From the NCBI RefSeq assembly GCF_001591365.1, contig NZ_BCUT01000002.1:372001-436000 (forward strand): 64,000 nt of DNA. Reading direction: 5' to 3'. Each line of letters begins with the position of its first letter. Within the stretch, counting starts at the first letter, position 1. The stretch comes from Variovorax paradoxus NBRC 15149. Its GTDB lineage: Bacteria > Pseudomonadota > Gammaproteobacteria > Burkholderiales > Burkholderiaceae_C. The notes under the pieces are model-generated. The model was not told where the DNA came from and made no database searches. It saw only the letters and a program-made list of their open reading frames with translations. Of this stretch, positions 8,836 through 17,963 are shown piece after piece. The translations under genes were made by a program, and so were the position numbers.

Positions 8836-8948
8836 GCGGGCAGTGTGGCAACGCGCGCGGGCGCTGTCCAGAGGGCCGTTCTCCGGAACGACCGGTCCAC
8901 CTCCGGAACCGGACCTTCGCCGGCATCGGCGACGACATCCGCAGGGTT

Positions 8949-11093
8949 TCAATACAACTCGACGGTCTGGCGCAGCAAGCCTGATGGCTCGGCACTCGGC
9001 CCGACGAGGATCTCGACTTCGCCCGGCTCGAACACGGGCTGCAGGTCCGGCCCGAGATTGCGCAATTCGCCCGCCGGCAACGCCAGATTCACCGAGCCAA
9101 CGTCGCCCGGCTTCAAGCGCAGCTTTGCATAGCCCTTGAGCTCCAGCAGCGGCCGGGTGACGCGGCTCAGCTTGTGGCGAACGAACAGGAAGACCGTCTC
9201 CTCGGCCTCGCGCACGCCGACGTTGCGCAGGCTGACGCTGATCGCAAGCAGGTCCTGCTCGCGCACGCGCCGCGGCTCGACCTGGAGCGCGTCGTAGTCG
9301 AACCGGCCGTAGGTCAGGCCATGGCCGAAGTCGTACAGCGGCGTGTTGGGCACGTCCAGGTACTTGCTCGTGAAGTGGTCGGCGGGATTCATCGGCCGGC
9401 CGGAGGGACGCTGGCCGAAGTGGATCGGCACCTGCCCGAGCGCGCGCGGCCAGCTCATCGGCGTGCGGCCGCTGGGCGACACCCGGCCCGTGAGCACGTC
9501 GGCAATCGCATGGCCGGCCTCGACGCCGAGGAACCACGCAGCCAGCAGTGCATCGGCGTTTTCAGCCAGCCAGGGGACGACGAGCGGCCGGCCCGAGAAC
9601 AAGATGGCGACGACGGGAATGCCGAGCGCGCGGGCGCGCGCCGTCACCGCTTCGGCCAAAGCCTGTTGCCGGCCCGGAAGCGCGGGCGTGGCGCGGCTCG
9701 CCGCCTCGCCGCTCATGGTGGCGCGCTCGCCCAGGCACAGCACGACCGCGTCGGCGCCGTCGCACAGCGCGATGGCCGCTTCGATGCCGCTGTCGTCGCC
9801 GCCCTCGATGGCGACGCCTGGCGCATGGCGTATGTCGGCCTGCGGCAGCGCGGCGCGCAGGCCGGCCAGCACGCTGACGGCCGGCTCGTGTTCGCCGGCG
9901 CCCCACCACGGGCCTTTCATCTCGGTGCTCCCATCGGCCAGCGGGCCGACGACACACAGTGCCTTCGGTGCCACAGGCAAGGGCAGCGTGTCCCGCTCGT
10001 TCTTCAGCAGGACGATGGCCTTGCGCGCGGCGTCGCGCGCCACCGTGTGCCGTTCGGCAACGGCTGCCGCGGGTTCCGGCGTTGCGCCGCGGCGGTAGGG
10101 GTCGTCGAACAGGCCGAGCTGCTCCTTGAGCCGCAGCACGCGGCGCACGCTTGCGTCGATCTCCTCGATCGTCACCCGGCCCTGTTCGAGCGCGATCGGC
10201 AGGCCCTTGCGATAGGCGTCGGCCATCATGTCGATGTCGACGCCGGCCTTCAGCGCCAGTACCGCGGCATCGACGAGATCGGCCGCGACGCCGTGCTTGA
10301 TCAGCTCCGCGATCGCGTTGTAGTCGCTGACGATGACGCCGTCCCAGCCCATCTCGCCGCGCAGCCAGTCGCGCAGCAGGGGGATGTGCGCCGTCATCGG
10401 CACGCCGTTGAGATCGGTGAACGCGGGCATCAGCGTCGCGACGCCGGCGCGCACCGCTGCTTCGAAGCCCGGCAGATGCACCTCGCGCAGGGTGCGCTCG
10501 GAGATGTCCACCGCAGCGTACTCCCGCCCCGCGGTGACTGCGCCGTATGCGACGAAATGCTTCGCGCAGGCGGCCAGCGATTCGGCCGACGACAGGTCGG
10601 CGCCCTGGAAACCGCGCACCTTGGCCTCTGCGATGCGCGCGTTCAGCCAAGGGTCTTCGCCGGGTCCTTCCGCGGTGCGGCCCCAGCGCGGATCGCGCGA
10701 TACGTCGAGCATCGGCGCGAAGGTCATCGCCAGGCCGTCGGCGGCGCCTTCGCGCGCGGCCTCGCGCGCCGTGCGCTCCCAGAGGTCTTCGTCGAAGCTT
10801 CCGGCCTCCGCCAGCGGAATCGGAAAGAGCGTGCGATGGCCGTGGATGATGTCCAGGCCGATCAGGAGCGGAATGCCGAGCCGCGACTTCTCGACGGCCA
10901 GCCGCTGCATCTCGTGCGTGGGGCCGGCACCGACCATGTTCAGCAGATTGCCGACGCTGCCGTCGATGATCGACTGCGTGGAGTCCCCCGCGAGCACCGG
11001 TCCGGTGACCGTGTAGCTGGAGGCGGTCATCGTCAGCTGACCCAGCTTTTCGGCCAGCGTCATCCGGGCCATGAGTGTGTCGATGCGGCTCAT
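8949..11093 (-). CDS. Glycoside hydrolase family 3 beta-glucosidase (BglX-like)
   Basis: The protein has 714 residues in the multi-domain GH3 arrangement. The N-terminal barrel has the nucleophile Asp257 in VIVSDYNA, and a second alpha/beta domain (about 370-560) and a C-terminal fibronectin-III-like domain follow. The motifs PLAEAGSFD, SRDPRWGRTAEGPGEDP and AKHFVAYG are typical of BglX enzymes that release glucose from the non-reducing end of beta-glucans. The chosen ATG 11093 has no signal peptide, although many BglX proteins are periplasmic; the frame is open upstream to 11261 without adding one. It is divergent from the GH144-like operon, which suggests a beta-1,2- or beta-1,3-glucooligosaccharide role. 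Confidence 0.92.
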   Translation of the reverse strand: MSRIDTLMARMTLAEKLGQLTMTASSYTVTGPVLAGDSTQSIIDGSVGNLLNMVGAGPTHEMQRLAVEKSRLGIPLLIGLDIIHGHRTLFPIPLAEAGSFDEDLWERTAREAAREGAADGLAMTFAPMLDVSRDPRWGRTAEGPGEDPWLNARIAEAKVRGFQGADLSSAESLAACAKHFVAYGAVTAGREYAAVDISERTLREVHLPGFEAAVRAGVATLMPAFTDLNGVPMTAHIPLLRDWLRGEMGWDGVIVSDYNAIAELIKHGVAADLVDAAVLALKAGVDIDMMADAYRKGLPIALEQGRVTIEEIDASVRRVLRLKEQLGLFDDPYRRGATPEPAAAVAERHTVARDAARKAIVLLKNERDTLPLPVAPKALCVVGPLADGSTEMKGPWWGAGEHEPAVSVLAGLRAALPQADIRHAPGVAIEGGDDSGIEAAIALCDGADAVVLCLGERATMSGEAASRATPALPGRQQALAEAVTARARALGIPVVAILFSGRPLVVPWLAENADALLAAWFLGVEAGHAIADVLTGRVSPSGRTPMSWPRALGQVPIHFGQRPSGRPMNPADHFTSKYLDVPNTPLYDFGHGLTYGRFDYDALQVEPRRVREQDLLAISVSLRNVGVREAEETVFLFVRHKLSRVTRPLLELKGYAKLRLKPGDVGSVNLALPAGELRNLGPDLQPVFEPGEVEILVGPSAEPSGLLRQTVELY

Positions 11094-11227
11094 CAGGGAT
11101 TTCGAATAGGACCCAAGGGGCTTAATGATGGCATGCTGCGGGCAGAGAGCCCTCGGCTGTGTGGCGCCGCCGACGATTCGGCGAAACCAAACGTGACGCC
11201 CGGGACCACCAACGAAAGGAGCCATGC
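11094..11227. promoter_or_regulatory. Divergent promoter region between GH3 and the GH144-like operon
   Basis: This 134-bp gap is the only non-coding DNA in the glucan locus apart from the gaps beyond the outermost genes, so it must hold promoters for both directions. The ribosome binding site AAAGGA at 11215-11220 stands 7 bases before GTG 11228. I see no clear operator palindrome and no regulator gene in the locus. Confidence 0.45.
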
Positions 11228-12526
11228 GTGTTGAAGAAGGATGACAGGAACCCGAAGGCATTGGCAGCCCTGCCTGATGAAGCCTTGCTCGACGCCGTGC
11301 AGCGGCAGACCTTCCGCTATTTCTGGGACGGTGCGGATGCCGCCAGCGGCCTGGCGCTCGACCGTCGCACGCTCGTGGGCGCCACGGGTGAAGACCTGGC
11401 CGACGAGAGGGTCGCCATCGGCGGCACCGGCTTCGGCATCATGGCCCTGATCGTCGCGGTGGAGCGCGGCTGGATCACGCGGGATGCGGCGCTCGAGCGC
11501 CTGGGGCGCATGCGGGACGCCCTCTTGCGCGCCAGGCGCTACCACGGCGCCTTTCCGCACTTCATGGACGGGGCGAGCGGCGCAACGATCCCGATGAGCC
11601 CCAAGGACGACGCGGGCGATCTGGTCGAGACCTCGTTCCTCTGCATGGGCCTGCTCTGCGCGCGCCAGTATTTCAGCGAGGACACGGCCATGGCGCGCCG
11701 CTTGCGCGCCGACATCGACACGCTGTGGCACGAGGTCGAATGGAACTGGTTCACCCAGGGCGGGCGCGACGTGCTGTACTGGCACTGGAGCCCGAACCAC
11801 GGCTGGGCCATGAACCATGAGGTGCACGGCTGGAACGAGTGCCTCATCACCTACTTCCTGGCGGCGGCCGCGCCGCGCCATGCGATCGATCCGAAGGTCT
11901 ACCACCGCGGCTTCGCCTCCGGCCCCGACTTTCTCAACGGCCACTCGTACCACGGCATCGAACTGCCGCTGGGCCCGCCGAACGCCGGCCCGCTGTTCTT
12001 TGCGCACTACTCGTTCTGCGGCCTCGATCCGCGCGGCCTGAGGGACCGCTACGCCGACTACTGGGATCTCAACACGCGCCACGTGCGGATCAACCGCGCC
12101 CACTGCATCGCCAATCCGCGGGGCTTCCCGGGCTACGGCGAATCGTGCTGGGGCCTGACCGCGAGCGACGACCCCGACGGCTATCTTGCGCACGATCCGA
12201 ACAACGACAACGGCACCATCTCGCCGACGGCCGCGCTGGCCAGCCTGCCCTACGCGCCCGCCGAGGTGATGCGGGTGCTGCGGCACTTCCTCACCGTGCA
12301 TGGCGAGCGGGTGTGGCGGGACTACGGCTTCGTCGATGCGTTCTGCGAACGGCGCGATTGGTTCGCCAATACCTTCCTTGCCATCGACCAGGGCCCGATC
12401 GTCGTGATGATGGAAAACCATCGCACGGGCCTTCTGTGGAAACTGTTCATGAGCGTGCCCGAAGTGCAGGCCGGGCTGCGCGCCCTGGACTTCAGCAGCC
12501 CGCATCTCGGGGCGTCGGCGGCGTGA
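11228..12526 (+). CDS. Glucoamylase-fold protein, GH144-like (beta-1,2-glucanase family)
   Basis: The protein has 432 residues from GTG 11228, chosen for its AAAGGA site. It starts LLDAVQRQTFRYFWDGAD and continues with VAIGGTGFGIMALIVAVERGW, both characteristic of the Pfam glycoamylase/GH144 fold, an (alpha/alpha)6 barrel. Characterised GH144 enzymes are endo-beta-1,2-glucanases. No signal peptide is visible, whereas characterised members are usually exported, so a cytoplasmic role on imported oligosaccharide is possible. It is the first gene of a four-gene operon; its TGA overlaps the next gene's GTG. Confidence 0.85.
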   Translation: MLKKDDRNPKALAALPDEALLDAVQRQTFRYFWDGADAASGLALDRRTLVGATGEDLADERVAIGGTGFGIMALIVAVERGWITRDAALERLGRMRDALLRARRYHGAFPHFMDGASGATIPMSPKDDAGDLVETSFLCMGLLCARQYFSEDTAMARRLRADIDTLWHEVEWNWFTQGGRDVLYWHWSPNHGWAMNHEVHGWNECLITYFLAAAAPRHAIDPKVYHRGFASGPDFLNGHSYHGIELPLGPPNAGPLFFAHYSFCGLDPRGLRDRYADYWDLNTRHVRINRAHCIANPRGFPGYGESCWGLTASDDPDGYLAHDPNNDNGTISPTAALASLPYAPAEVMRVLRHFLTVHGERVWRDYGFVDAFCERRDWFANTFLAIDQGPIVVMMENHRTGLLWKLFMSVPEVQAGLRALDFSSPHLGASAA

Positions 12527-13914
12527 GCTTCAGCGTGGCGAGCCCGCAAGACCCGGCATTCGAGCCCTGGCTCGAAACACAGCTGCGCCATTCGGCGGCG
12601 GCGATGCTGTCCAGCATTTCGCCGGTGTCGGTCGTCAAGCACCGGCCGGGCTTCGGCCAGACCGTGCGGCCGATCGCGGGCGCCATCGTCGCTTCGCCCG
12701 TCCTTGCTGACTACAACCCGGACCCGGACTACTTCTTTCATTGGTTCCGCGATTCCGCCGTGGTCATCGATGCACTGCGCCTGCTCTACCTTGAGGGGCA
12801 CATCGGCGACGAAGCCCTGCAGCACCTGCGCGACTTCATCCGCTTCAGCCTGGACTTGAACCGCCTCGACGGCCGCGCGGCGGCTGCGGTGGAGAACCGC
12901 AGCGCGTGCGTGGCCCCCGAGCTCCTGCAGTACCTGCGCGAGGACCATGACCTTGCGAAGGCCTTCGGCGACCTGGTGGCCGCCGAGACGCGGGTGAACC
13001 CCGACGGCACGCTCGATGTCTGCCGATGGAATCGCCCCCAGCACGATGGCGCGCCGCTGCGCGCGCTGGCGCTGCTGCGCTGGGCGGCCGGTGGCCACCT
13101 GGACGCGCCGCTGCTGGCGGAAGCTGCCGAGCTGATCCGTTTCGATCTGGACTTCACGCTGCGCCGCTGGCGCGAGCCGTCCTACGACATCTGGGAAGAG
13201 GAGCTCGGCCACCACTACTACACGCTGCGTGTCGCAGGTGCGGCGCTGGCCGAAGGCGCGGCATGGCTGGAAGGCCTGGGCGACACGGCGCAGGCGCAGC
13301 GCTGCCGGGAAGAGTCGCGCGCGGTGCTGCGCCTGCTCGACGGCTACTGGGTGGACGAACGCGGCGAACGCGGCGCGGCGCCCGGCTACTACCGCTCGCG
13401 CGCGCTCACGGACGGCCGGCCCGGTCCGAAGGCGCTGGACATCGCGGTGATCCTGTCGGCGATCCACAGCCTCGGCACCGAGGCCGCGCATGGACCGGCC
13501 GATCCGCGCATGCAGGCCACGCTGGCGCGCCTGGACGCGCTGTTCGATGCGGCCTATCCCATCAACCACGGCCGCGCCGCAGACCGTGGCGCGGCAATGG
13601 GCCGGTATGGCGGCGATGTGTACTACTCGGGCGGCGCGTACTACTTCTCGACGCTCGGCGCGGCCGAGTTCTGCTTTCGTGCTGCCGCGGCGATGGGCGG
13701 CGATGCACGCCATTGGTTCGAACGCGGCGACGCCTACCTCGCCACCGTGCGCGCGTACACGCCGGCCGGCGGCGACCTGTCGGAACAGTTCGACCAGCGC
13801 AGCGGCGCGCAGACCTCGGCCAAGCAACTGGCCTGGAGCCACGCCGCGTTCATTTCGTGTGTCTCGGCGCGCCGCATCGCGGCCGCCGCCTGCGAGGCGT
13901 CGCGGCAGCGATGA
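12523..13914 (+). CDS. Glycoside hydrolase family 15 (glucoamylase-type)
   Basis: The protein has 463 residues starting at GTG 12523, which overlaps the previous stop (GTGA). GH15 landmarks are present: HWFRD (73-77), YDIWEEE with the presumed general acid Glu225, and LSEQFDQ with the presumed general base Glu421 followed by QLAWSHAAF. The family hydrolyses alpha-glucosidic bonds with inversion to release beta-D-glucose; some members act on other alpha-glucosides. There is no signal peptide and no starch-binding domain. Its coupling to a GH144-like gene is unusual, since it pairs an alpha-glucan enzyme with a beta-glucan enzyme. Confidence 0.9.
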   Translation: MSFSVASPQDPAFEPWLETQLRHSAAAMLSSISPVSVVKHRPGFGQTVRPIAGAIVASPVLADYNPDPDYFFHWFRDSAVVIDALRLLYLEGHIGDEALQHLRDFIRFSLDLNRLDGRAAAAVENRSACVAPELLQYLREDHDLAKAFGDLVAAETRVNPDGTLDVCRWNRPQHDGAPLRALALLRWAAGGHLDAPLLAEAAELIRFDLDFTLRRWREPSYDIWEEELGHHYYTLRVAGAALAEGAAWLEGLGDTAQAQRCREESRAVLRLLDGYWVDERGERGAAPGYYRSRALTDGRPGPKALDIAVILSAIHSLGTEAAHGPADPRMQATLARLDALFDAAYPINHGRAADRGAAMGRYGGDVYYSGGAYYFSTLGAAEFCFRAAAAMGGDARHWFERGDAYLATVRAYTPAGGDLSEQFDQRSGAQTSAKQLAWSHAAFISCVSARRIAAAACEASRQR

Positions 13915-15674
13915 GCGCGCGGACAGAGAACCGTGTCGAGCCGGCTGCAAGGACCGGTTTCTTCCGTCAGGTCAGCGAGCTGCTCGGCGCCCTGCGCGCA
14001 TCGCCGGTCGCAAAAACGCTGGTCGCGCTGATGGGTGCGATCGTCGTGGTGGTCGCGCTCACGGCGTACGGGCAGATCGAGCTCAACAGCTGGAACAAGC
14101 CGTTCTACGATGCGATCTCGCGCCGCGACCTCGGCGAATTCGTCGTGCAGGTCGGCGTCTTCGCGATCATTGCGGGGGCGCTGCTGGTCCTGAATGTGGC
14201 GCAGCGGTGGCTCGGCGAAACCCTGCAGCTGAAGCTGCGCGAGGCCGTGGTCAATGACCTCGTCGGGCTGTGGCTGCAGCCGCGCCGGGCGTTCTGGCTC
14301 CAGGCCAGCGGCCCGATGGGAGCCCACCCCGACCAGCGCATGCACGACGACACGCTGAAGCTGTGCGATCTGTCGGTCACCCTTGGCGTGGGCCTGTTGC
14401 AGGCAGCGATGCTGTTCGGCAGCTTTGCGAGCGTGCTGTGGGTCCTCTCCAAGGACTTCAGCCTCTTCTTCAATGGCAAGGACCATGTGCTGCCGGGCTT
14501 CATGCTGTGGGCGGCCATTGCCTATGCGATCGCCGGCTCGCTGGTCACCTACTGGGTCGGCAGCGGCCTGATCGCGCGCAACGCCGAGCGCTACGCGCGC
14601 GAGGGCGAATTGCGCTTTTCGCTGACGCGCATCAACGAGCACCTCGACGGCATCTCGCTGGCGGGTGGCGAGGCGGACGAGAAGCGCCGCGTCGCCATGC
14701 ATTTCGGCGACGTCCTGCGCGCCACGTCGCGCGTGGTGCTCGGGCTGACCAACCTGACCTGGGTCACGGCGGGCTTCGGCTGGATCACCATCATTGCGCC
14801 GACGCTGGTGGCCGCGCCCCTGTACTTCTCGGGAAAGGTGTCGTTCGGCGGCCTGATGATGGCCGCCGCGGCCTTCACGCAGGCGCAGTCGTCGCTGCGC
14901 TGGTTCGTCGACAACTTCAGCATCATTGCCGACTGGCGCGCCACGCTGCTGCGCGTTGCCGACCTGCGCCGCATGCTGGCGTCCGACCTGGAGGCACGCG
15001 CAGGCGGCAGCCGCATCGCCTACGAGGAGGGGGAAGCCGGGGCGCTCGCGATCGACGCGCTCGAGGTCCGCTCCTGGACCGGCCACGATCGGCTGGACGC
15101 GCCGGGCCTTGTCTTGCACCGCGGCCAGCGCGTCCTGATCCTCGGCACACCCGGCACCGAGAAGACCCTGCTGTTCCGGGCGCTCGCGGGCCTTTGGCCC
15201 TGGGGCTCCGGCACCGTGCGCCGGCCCGCCGGCGAGACCATCCACTACATGCCGCGCGGCACGCCCTACATTCCGCGCGGCACGCTGGCCGAGGTGCTGT
15301 CGTATGCGATGGAGCCGTCGAGCTACCCGAGGGAAGCCATGGTGGCCGCACTGGCGAGCGTGGGCCTGCAGCGCCTTGAACCCTTGCTGAACAAGACGGG
15401 CCGCTGGGAGAGCGAGCTCAGCATGGACGAGCAGCTGCGGCTGGGCTTTGCCCGCGTGGTGCTGCAGGCGCCGCCCTGGCTGGTGATGGACGAGGCCTTC
15501 GGCGCGTTCGACGACGACACGCGCGAACTCATCATCGACCTGCTGGGCAAGCTCGAGCACACGGGCATCGTCCACATCGGCTCGGCCGGAGAAGCGCGCG
15601 ACCGGCTGTTCACTCAGGTGGTGCACCTGGTCAAGGCGCCGGCGAACACCGTGCGCGAGGAGCAGCGGCCATGA
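13911..15674 (+). CDS. SbmA/YddA-like ABC membrane protein with degenerate ATPase domain
   Basis: The protein has 587 residues and starts at an ATGA overlap with the GH15 stop. About six membrane segments (residues 35-340) match the ABC_membrane_2 (SbmA/BacA/YddA, ABCD-like) type, with RINEHLDGISLAGGE after them. In the nucleotide-binding domain, Walker A reads GTPGTEKT (412-419), with Glu417 where GxGK/T requires Gly. The signature reads LSMDE (503-507), with Asp where LSxGE requires Gly. The switch His (normally VGHR) is missing at HIGSAGEA. Walker B (LVMDE, 524-528) is intact. I infer an ATPase that is impaired or has another role. Its TGA overlaps the next ATG. Confidence 0.88.
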   Translation: MSARTENRVEPAARTGFFRQVSELLGALRASPVAKTLVALMGAIVVVVALTAYGQIELNSWNKPFYDAISRRDLGEFVVQVGVFAIIAGALLVLNVAQRWLGETLQLKLREAVVNDLVGLWLQPRRAFWLQASGPMGAHPDQRMHDDTLKLCDLSVTLGVGLLQAAMLFGSFASVLWVLSKDFSLFFNGKDHVLPGFMLWAAIAYAIAGSLVTYWVGSGLIARNAERYAREGELRFSLTRINEHLDGISLAGGEADEKRRVAMHFGDVLRATSRVVLGLTNLTWVTAGFGWITIIAPTLVAAPLYFSGKVSFGGLMMAAAAFTQAQSSLRWFVDNFSIIADWRATLLRVADLRRMLASDLEARAGGSRIAYEEGEAGALAIDALEVRSWTGHDRLDAPGLVLHRGQRVLILGTPGTEKTLLFRALAGLWPWGSGTVRRPAGETIHYMPRGTPYIPRGTLAEVLSYAMEPSSYPREAMVAALASVGLQRLEPLLNKTGRWESELSMDEQLRLGFARVVLQAPPWLVMDEAFGAFDDDTRELIIDLLGKLEHTGIVHIGSAGEARDRLFTQVVHLVKAPANTVREEQRP

Positions 15675-17959
15675 GACACCTTGGGTCCACCGTCGGCCGT
15701 GCGCGCCGCGCCCTCGTGCGGCTGATGCTTGCGCTGCCCGCGTGGAGCTGGGCGGCGGATTTCGGCTTCAAGCCGCCGCGCGATCCCCAGGATGCCGCCG
15801 CGGCGGACCTGATGCGGGATCTGGCCGAGCGCATCCTGCCGGTGTACCAGGACGCGGACACCGACGTCTTCCTGGCCAACCTGACCGCGCTGCAGATCGT
15901 CAGCGGCGCCTACCGTGCAGCCTCCGACAGCAGCCGGGCCCTGCGCACCCGCCGCCAGGGCAAGCCGTTCGACGACCTGGTGCAGCGCGCGATCCTCGAC
16001 GGCATCTACGCCCGTGCGCGCGCACTCGAAGCGAACGAGCGCCTCGGCTTCGCCGAAGCCTATGCGCGCGCGTTCCGCGAACTGGTGTCGCCGCTCGACA
16101 ATGCGCAAGCCCAGGCCATCATGGCGCGGCTCGAGATCCCGGCTGCGGTCTATGCAGAGCCGCTGCGCCGGGCTTTCGATCTCTGGCGCGCGAAGGGCAG
16201 CCTCCCGCAGGACGACGCGCTGGCGCTCGTGCGGACCTGGCATTCGTACGAGTCGCGCCGCAGCTTCGGTGCGCTGCTGCCCGAACTGTTCGCGGCGGAA
16301 AACCGCAACCGCTACGTGGCGGAGGCCGACCTCAGGATTCCCGTGCGCGGCGCTGTCATCCATGCGCGCCTGGTTCGGCCCGGCCGCACCGATGATGTGC
16401 CGGGCGCCCTGCCGACGCTGCTGCGCTTCACGCTCGATCCGGCCGAGGACGACGCCCAGCGCAGCGCCGCCAAGGGCTACGTCGGCGTCACGGCGTACGT
16501 GCGCGGACGCACGCCCGACGGCAAGGGCGCCGTGTGGCCGTTCGTTCGCGACGGCGAAGACGCCGCCGCCGTCATCGACTGGATTGCCCGGCAGGCATGG
16601 AGCGACGGCCGCGTCTGCATGATCGGCGACGGCTACTCCGGCTATGCCGCCTGGGCCGCCGCCCGCAGGAGACCGGCCGCACTCAAGGCCATTGCCACGA
16701 TCGCGCCGATGGCGCCGGGCATCGACTTTCCGATGGCCGGGCAGATCTTCCGCAACGCCATGGTGCGCTGGGCCGAGGAGCACGCGGAGGGCGAGCCCCT
16801 GCGGCCCGGCGTCGATGCCGACCCGGACACGGCATGGCAGGCACTCGACGCGCGCTGGTATCGCGGCCATCGCCCCTACTGGGACGTGGACCGCGTCCTG
16901 CTGGGCAAGCGCAGCCGGCTGATCCGGACCTGGCTCACGCATCCGAGCCATGATCGCTACTGGCAGAAGTTCCTGCCGTCGGCGGAGCAGTTTGCGCGCA
17001 TCGACATTCCGGTGCTCAGCTTTGCCGGCTACTACGGCGCGGACGCCGGCGCGCTCTACTTCCATCAGGAGCATCGCCGCCACCGGCCGCAGGCCGACAC
17101 GACACTGCTGCTCGGCCCCTACGACGCGGCCTCGATCCGGCACGGCACGGCGGCCACGCTGCGCGGCTACACGCTCGACCCCGCCGCACGCGTCGACCTG
17201 CCCGAGCTGCGCCTGCAGTGGCTCGACCACATCCTGAAGGGCGCGAACAAGCCCGCCCTGCTGATGGACCGCGTCAACTACCAGGTGATGGGCGCGGACC
17301 AGTGGCGCCATGTGCCGGCGCTGGATGCGCCGCAGCGCACGCGGCTGCGCTTCTACCTCGACACCCGCGAGCGCAACGAGCCGCACCGCCTGTTGCCGTC
17401 GCCGTCCGAAGAAGGCGGTGGCAGCACGCGGCTCTCGGTCGACCTTGCCGACCGGCGCGACATGCGCATTCCGTGGCCGGACGCGCTGCGCGCGGCGCAG
17501 CTGCCGGCGCGCAACAGCATCCGCTTTGTCAGCGATCCGCTTCCGCAGGACACCGAGATCGCCGGCAGCCTGCAGGGCGTGTTCGACATCACGCCCTCGC
17601 GGCAGGACGTGGACTTCAGCATCTCGCTGTACGAGCAGACGGAAAGCGGCGAGTACCAGCTGCTGTTCGATCCCTACGACTTCCGCGCCAGCTACGCAGG
17701 CCATCGCGTGCGCCGCAGGCTTCTGCGGGCCGGCGAGCGCCAGCTGCTTGCGTTCACCGCCGAGCGCGTGACCGCTTGCAAGCTTGCCGCGGGCAGCCGC
17801 ATCGTGCTGCTGGTCGGCCTCAACAAGCGGCCCGACCGGCAGGTCAACTACGGCAGCGGCAAGGACGTGAATTCGGAAACCATCGCCGACGCGAAGTGGC
17901 CTCTTCGCGTGCGCTGGCACGCGCGCAGCTACGTCGAGATCCAGGCCGGCACGCCTTGA
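15671..17959 (+). CDS. CocE/NonD-family hydrolase with substituted nucleophile
   Basis: The protein has 762 residues and is coupled to the ABC gene by an ATGA overlap. A short hydrophobic leader ending SWAAD suggests export. A helical N-terminal region (30-215) precedes the alpha/beta-hydrolase domain (from LRIPVRGAVIHARL) and a C-terminal jelly-roll region (from about 540). In CocE and X-Pro dipeptidyl peptidase relatives the nucleophile elbow reads GxSYxG. Here it is GDGYSG (319-324), so Gly321 occupies the serine position. Ser323 does not sit in a GxSxG context. The protein may be catalytically dead or use another mechanism. It is the last gene of the operon and ends 4 bp before the convergent GH13 stop. 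Confidence 0.87.
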   Translation: MRHLGSTVGRARRALVRLMLALPAWSWAADFGFKPPRDPQDAAAADLMRDLAERILPVYQDADTDVFLANLTALQIVSGAYRAASDSSRALRTRRQGKPFDDLVQRAILDGIYARARALEANERLGFAEAYARAFRELVSPLDNAQAQAIMARLEIPAAVYAEPLRRAFDLWRAKGSLPQDDALALVRTWHSYESRRSFGALLPELFAAENRNRYVAEADLRIPVRGAVIHARLVRPGRTDDVPGALPTLLRFTLDPAEDDAQRSAAKGYVGVTAYVRGRTPDGKGAVWPFVRDGEDAAAVIDWIARQAWSDGRVCMIGDGYSGYAAWAAARRRPAALKAIATIAPMAPGIDFPMAGQIFRNAMVRWAEEHAEGEPLRPGVDADPDTAWQALDARWYRGHRPYWDVDRVLLGKRSRLIRTWLTHPSHDRYWQKFLPSAEQFARIDIPVLSFAGYYGADAGALYFHQEHRRHRPQADTTLLLGPYDAASIRHGTAATLRGYTLDPAARVDLPELRLQWLDHILKGANKPALLMDRVNYQVMGADQWRHVPALDAPQRTRLRFYLDTRERNEPHRLLPSPSEEGGGSTRLSVDLADRRDMRIPWPDALRAAQLPARNSIRFVSDPLPQDTEIAGSLQGVFDITPSRQDVDFSISLYEQTESGEYQLLFDPYDFRASYAGHRVRRRLLRAGERQLLAFTAERVTACKLAAGSRIVLLVGLNKRPDRQVNYGSGKDVNSETIADAKWPLRVRWHARSYVEIQAGTP

Positions 17960-17963
17960 TCGC

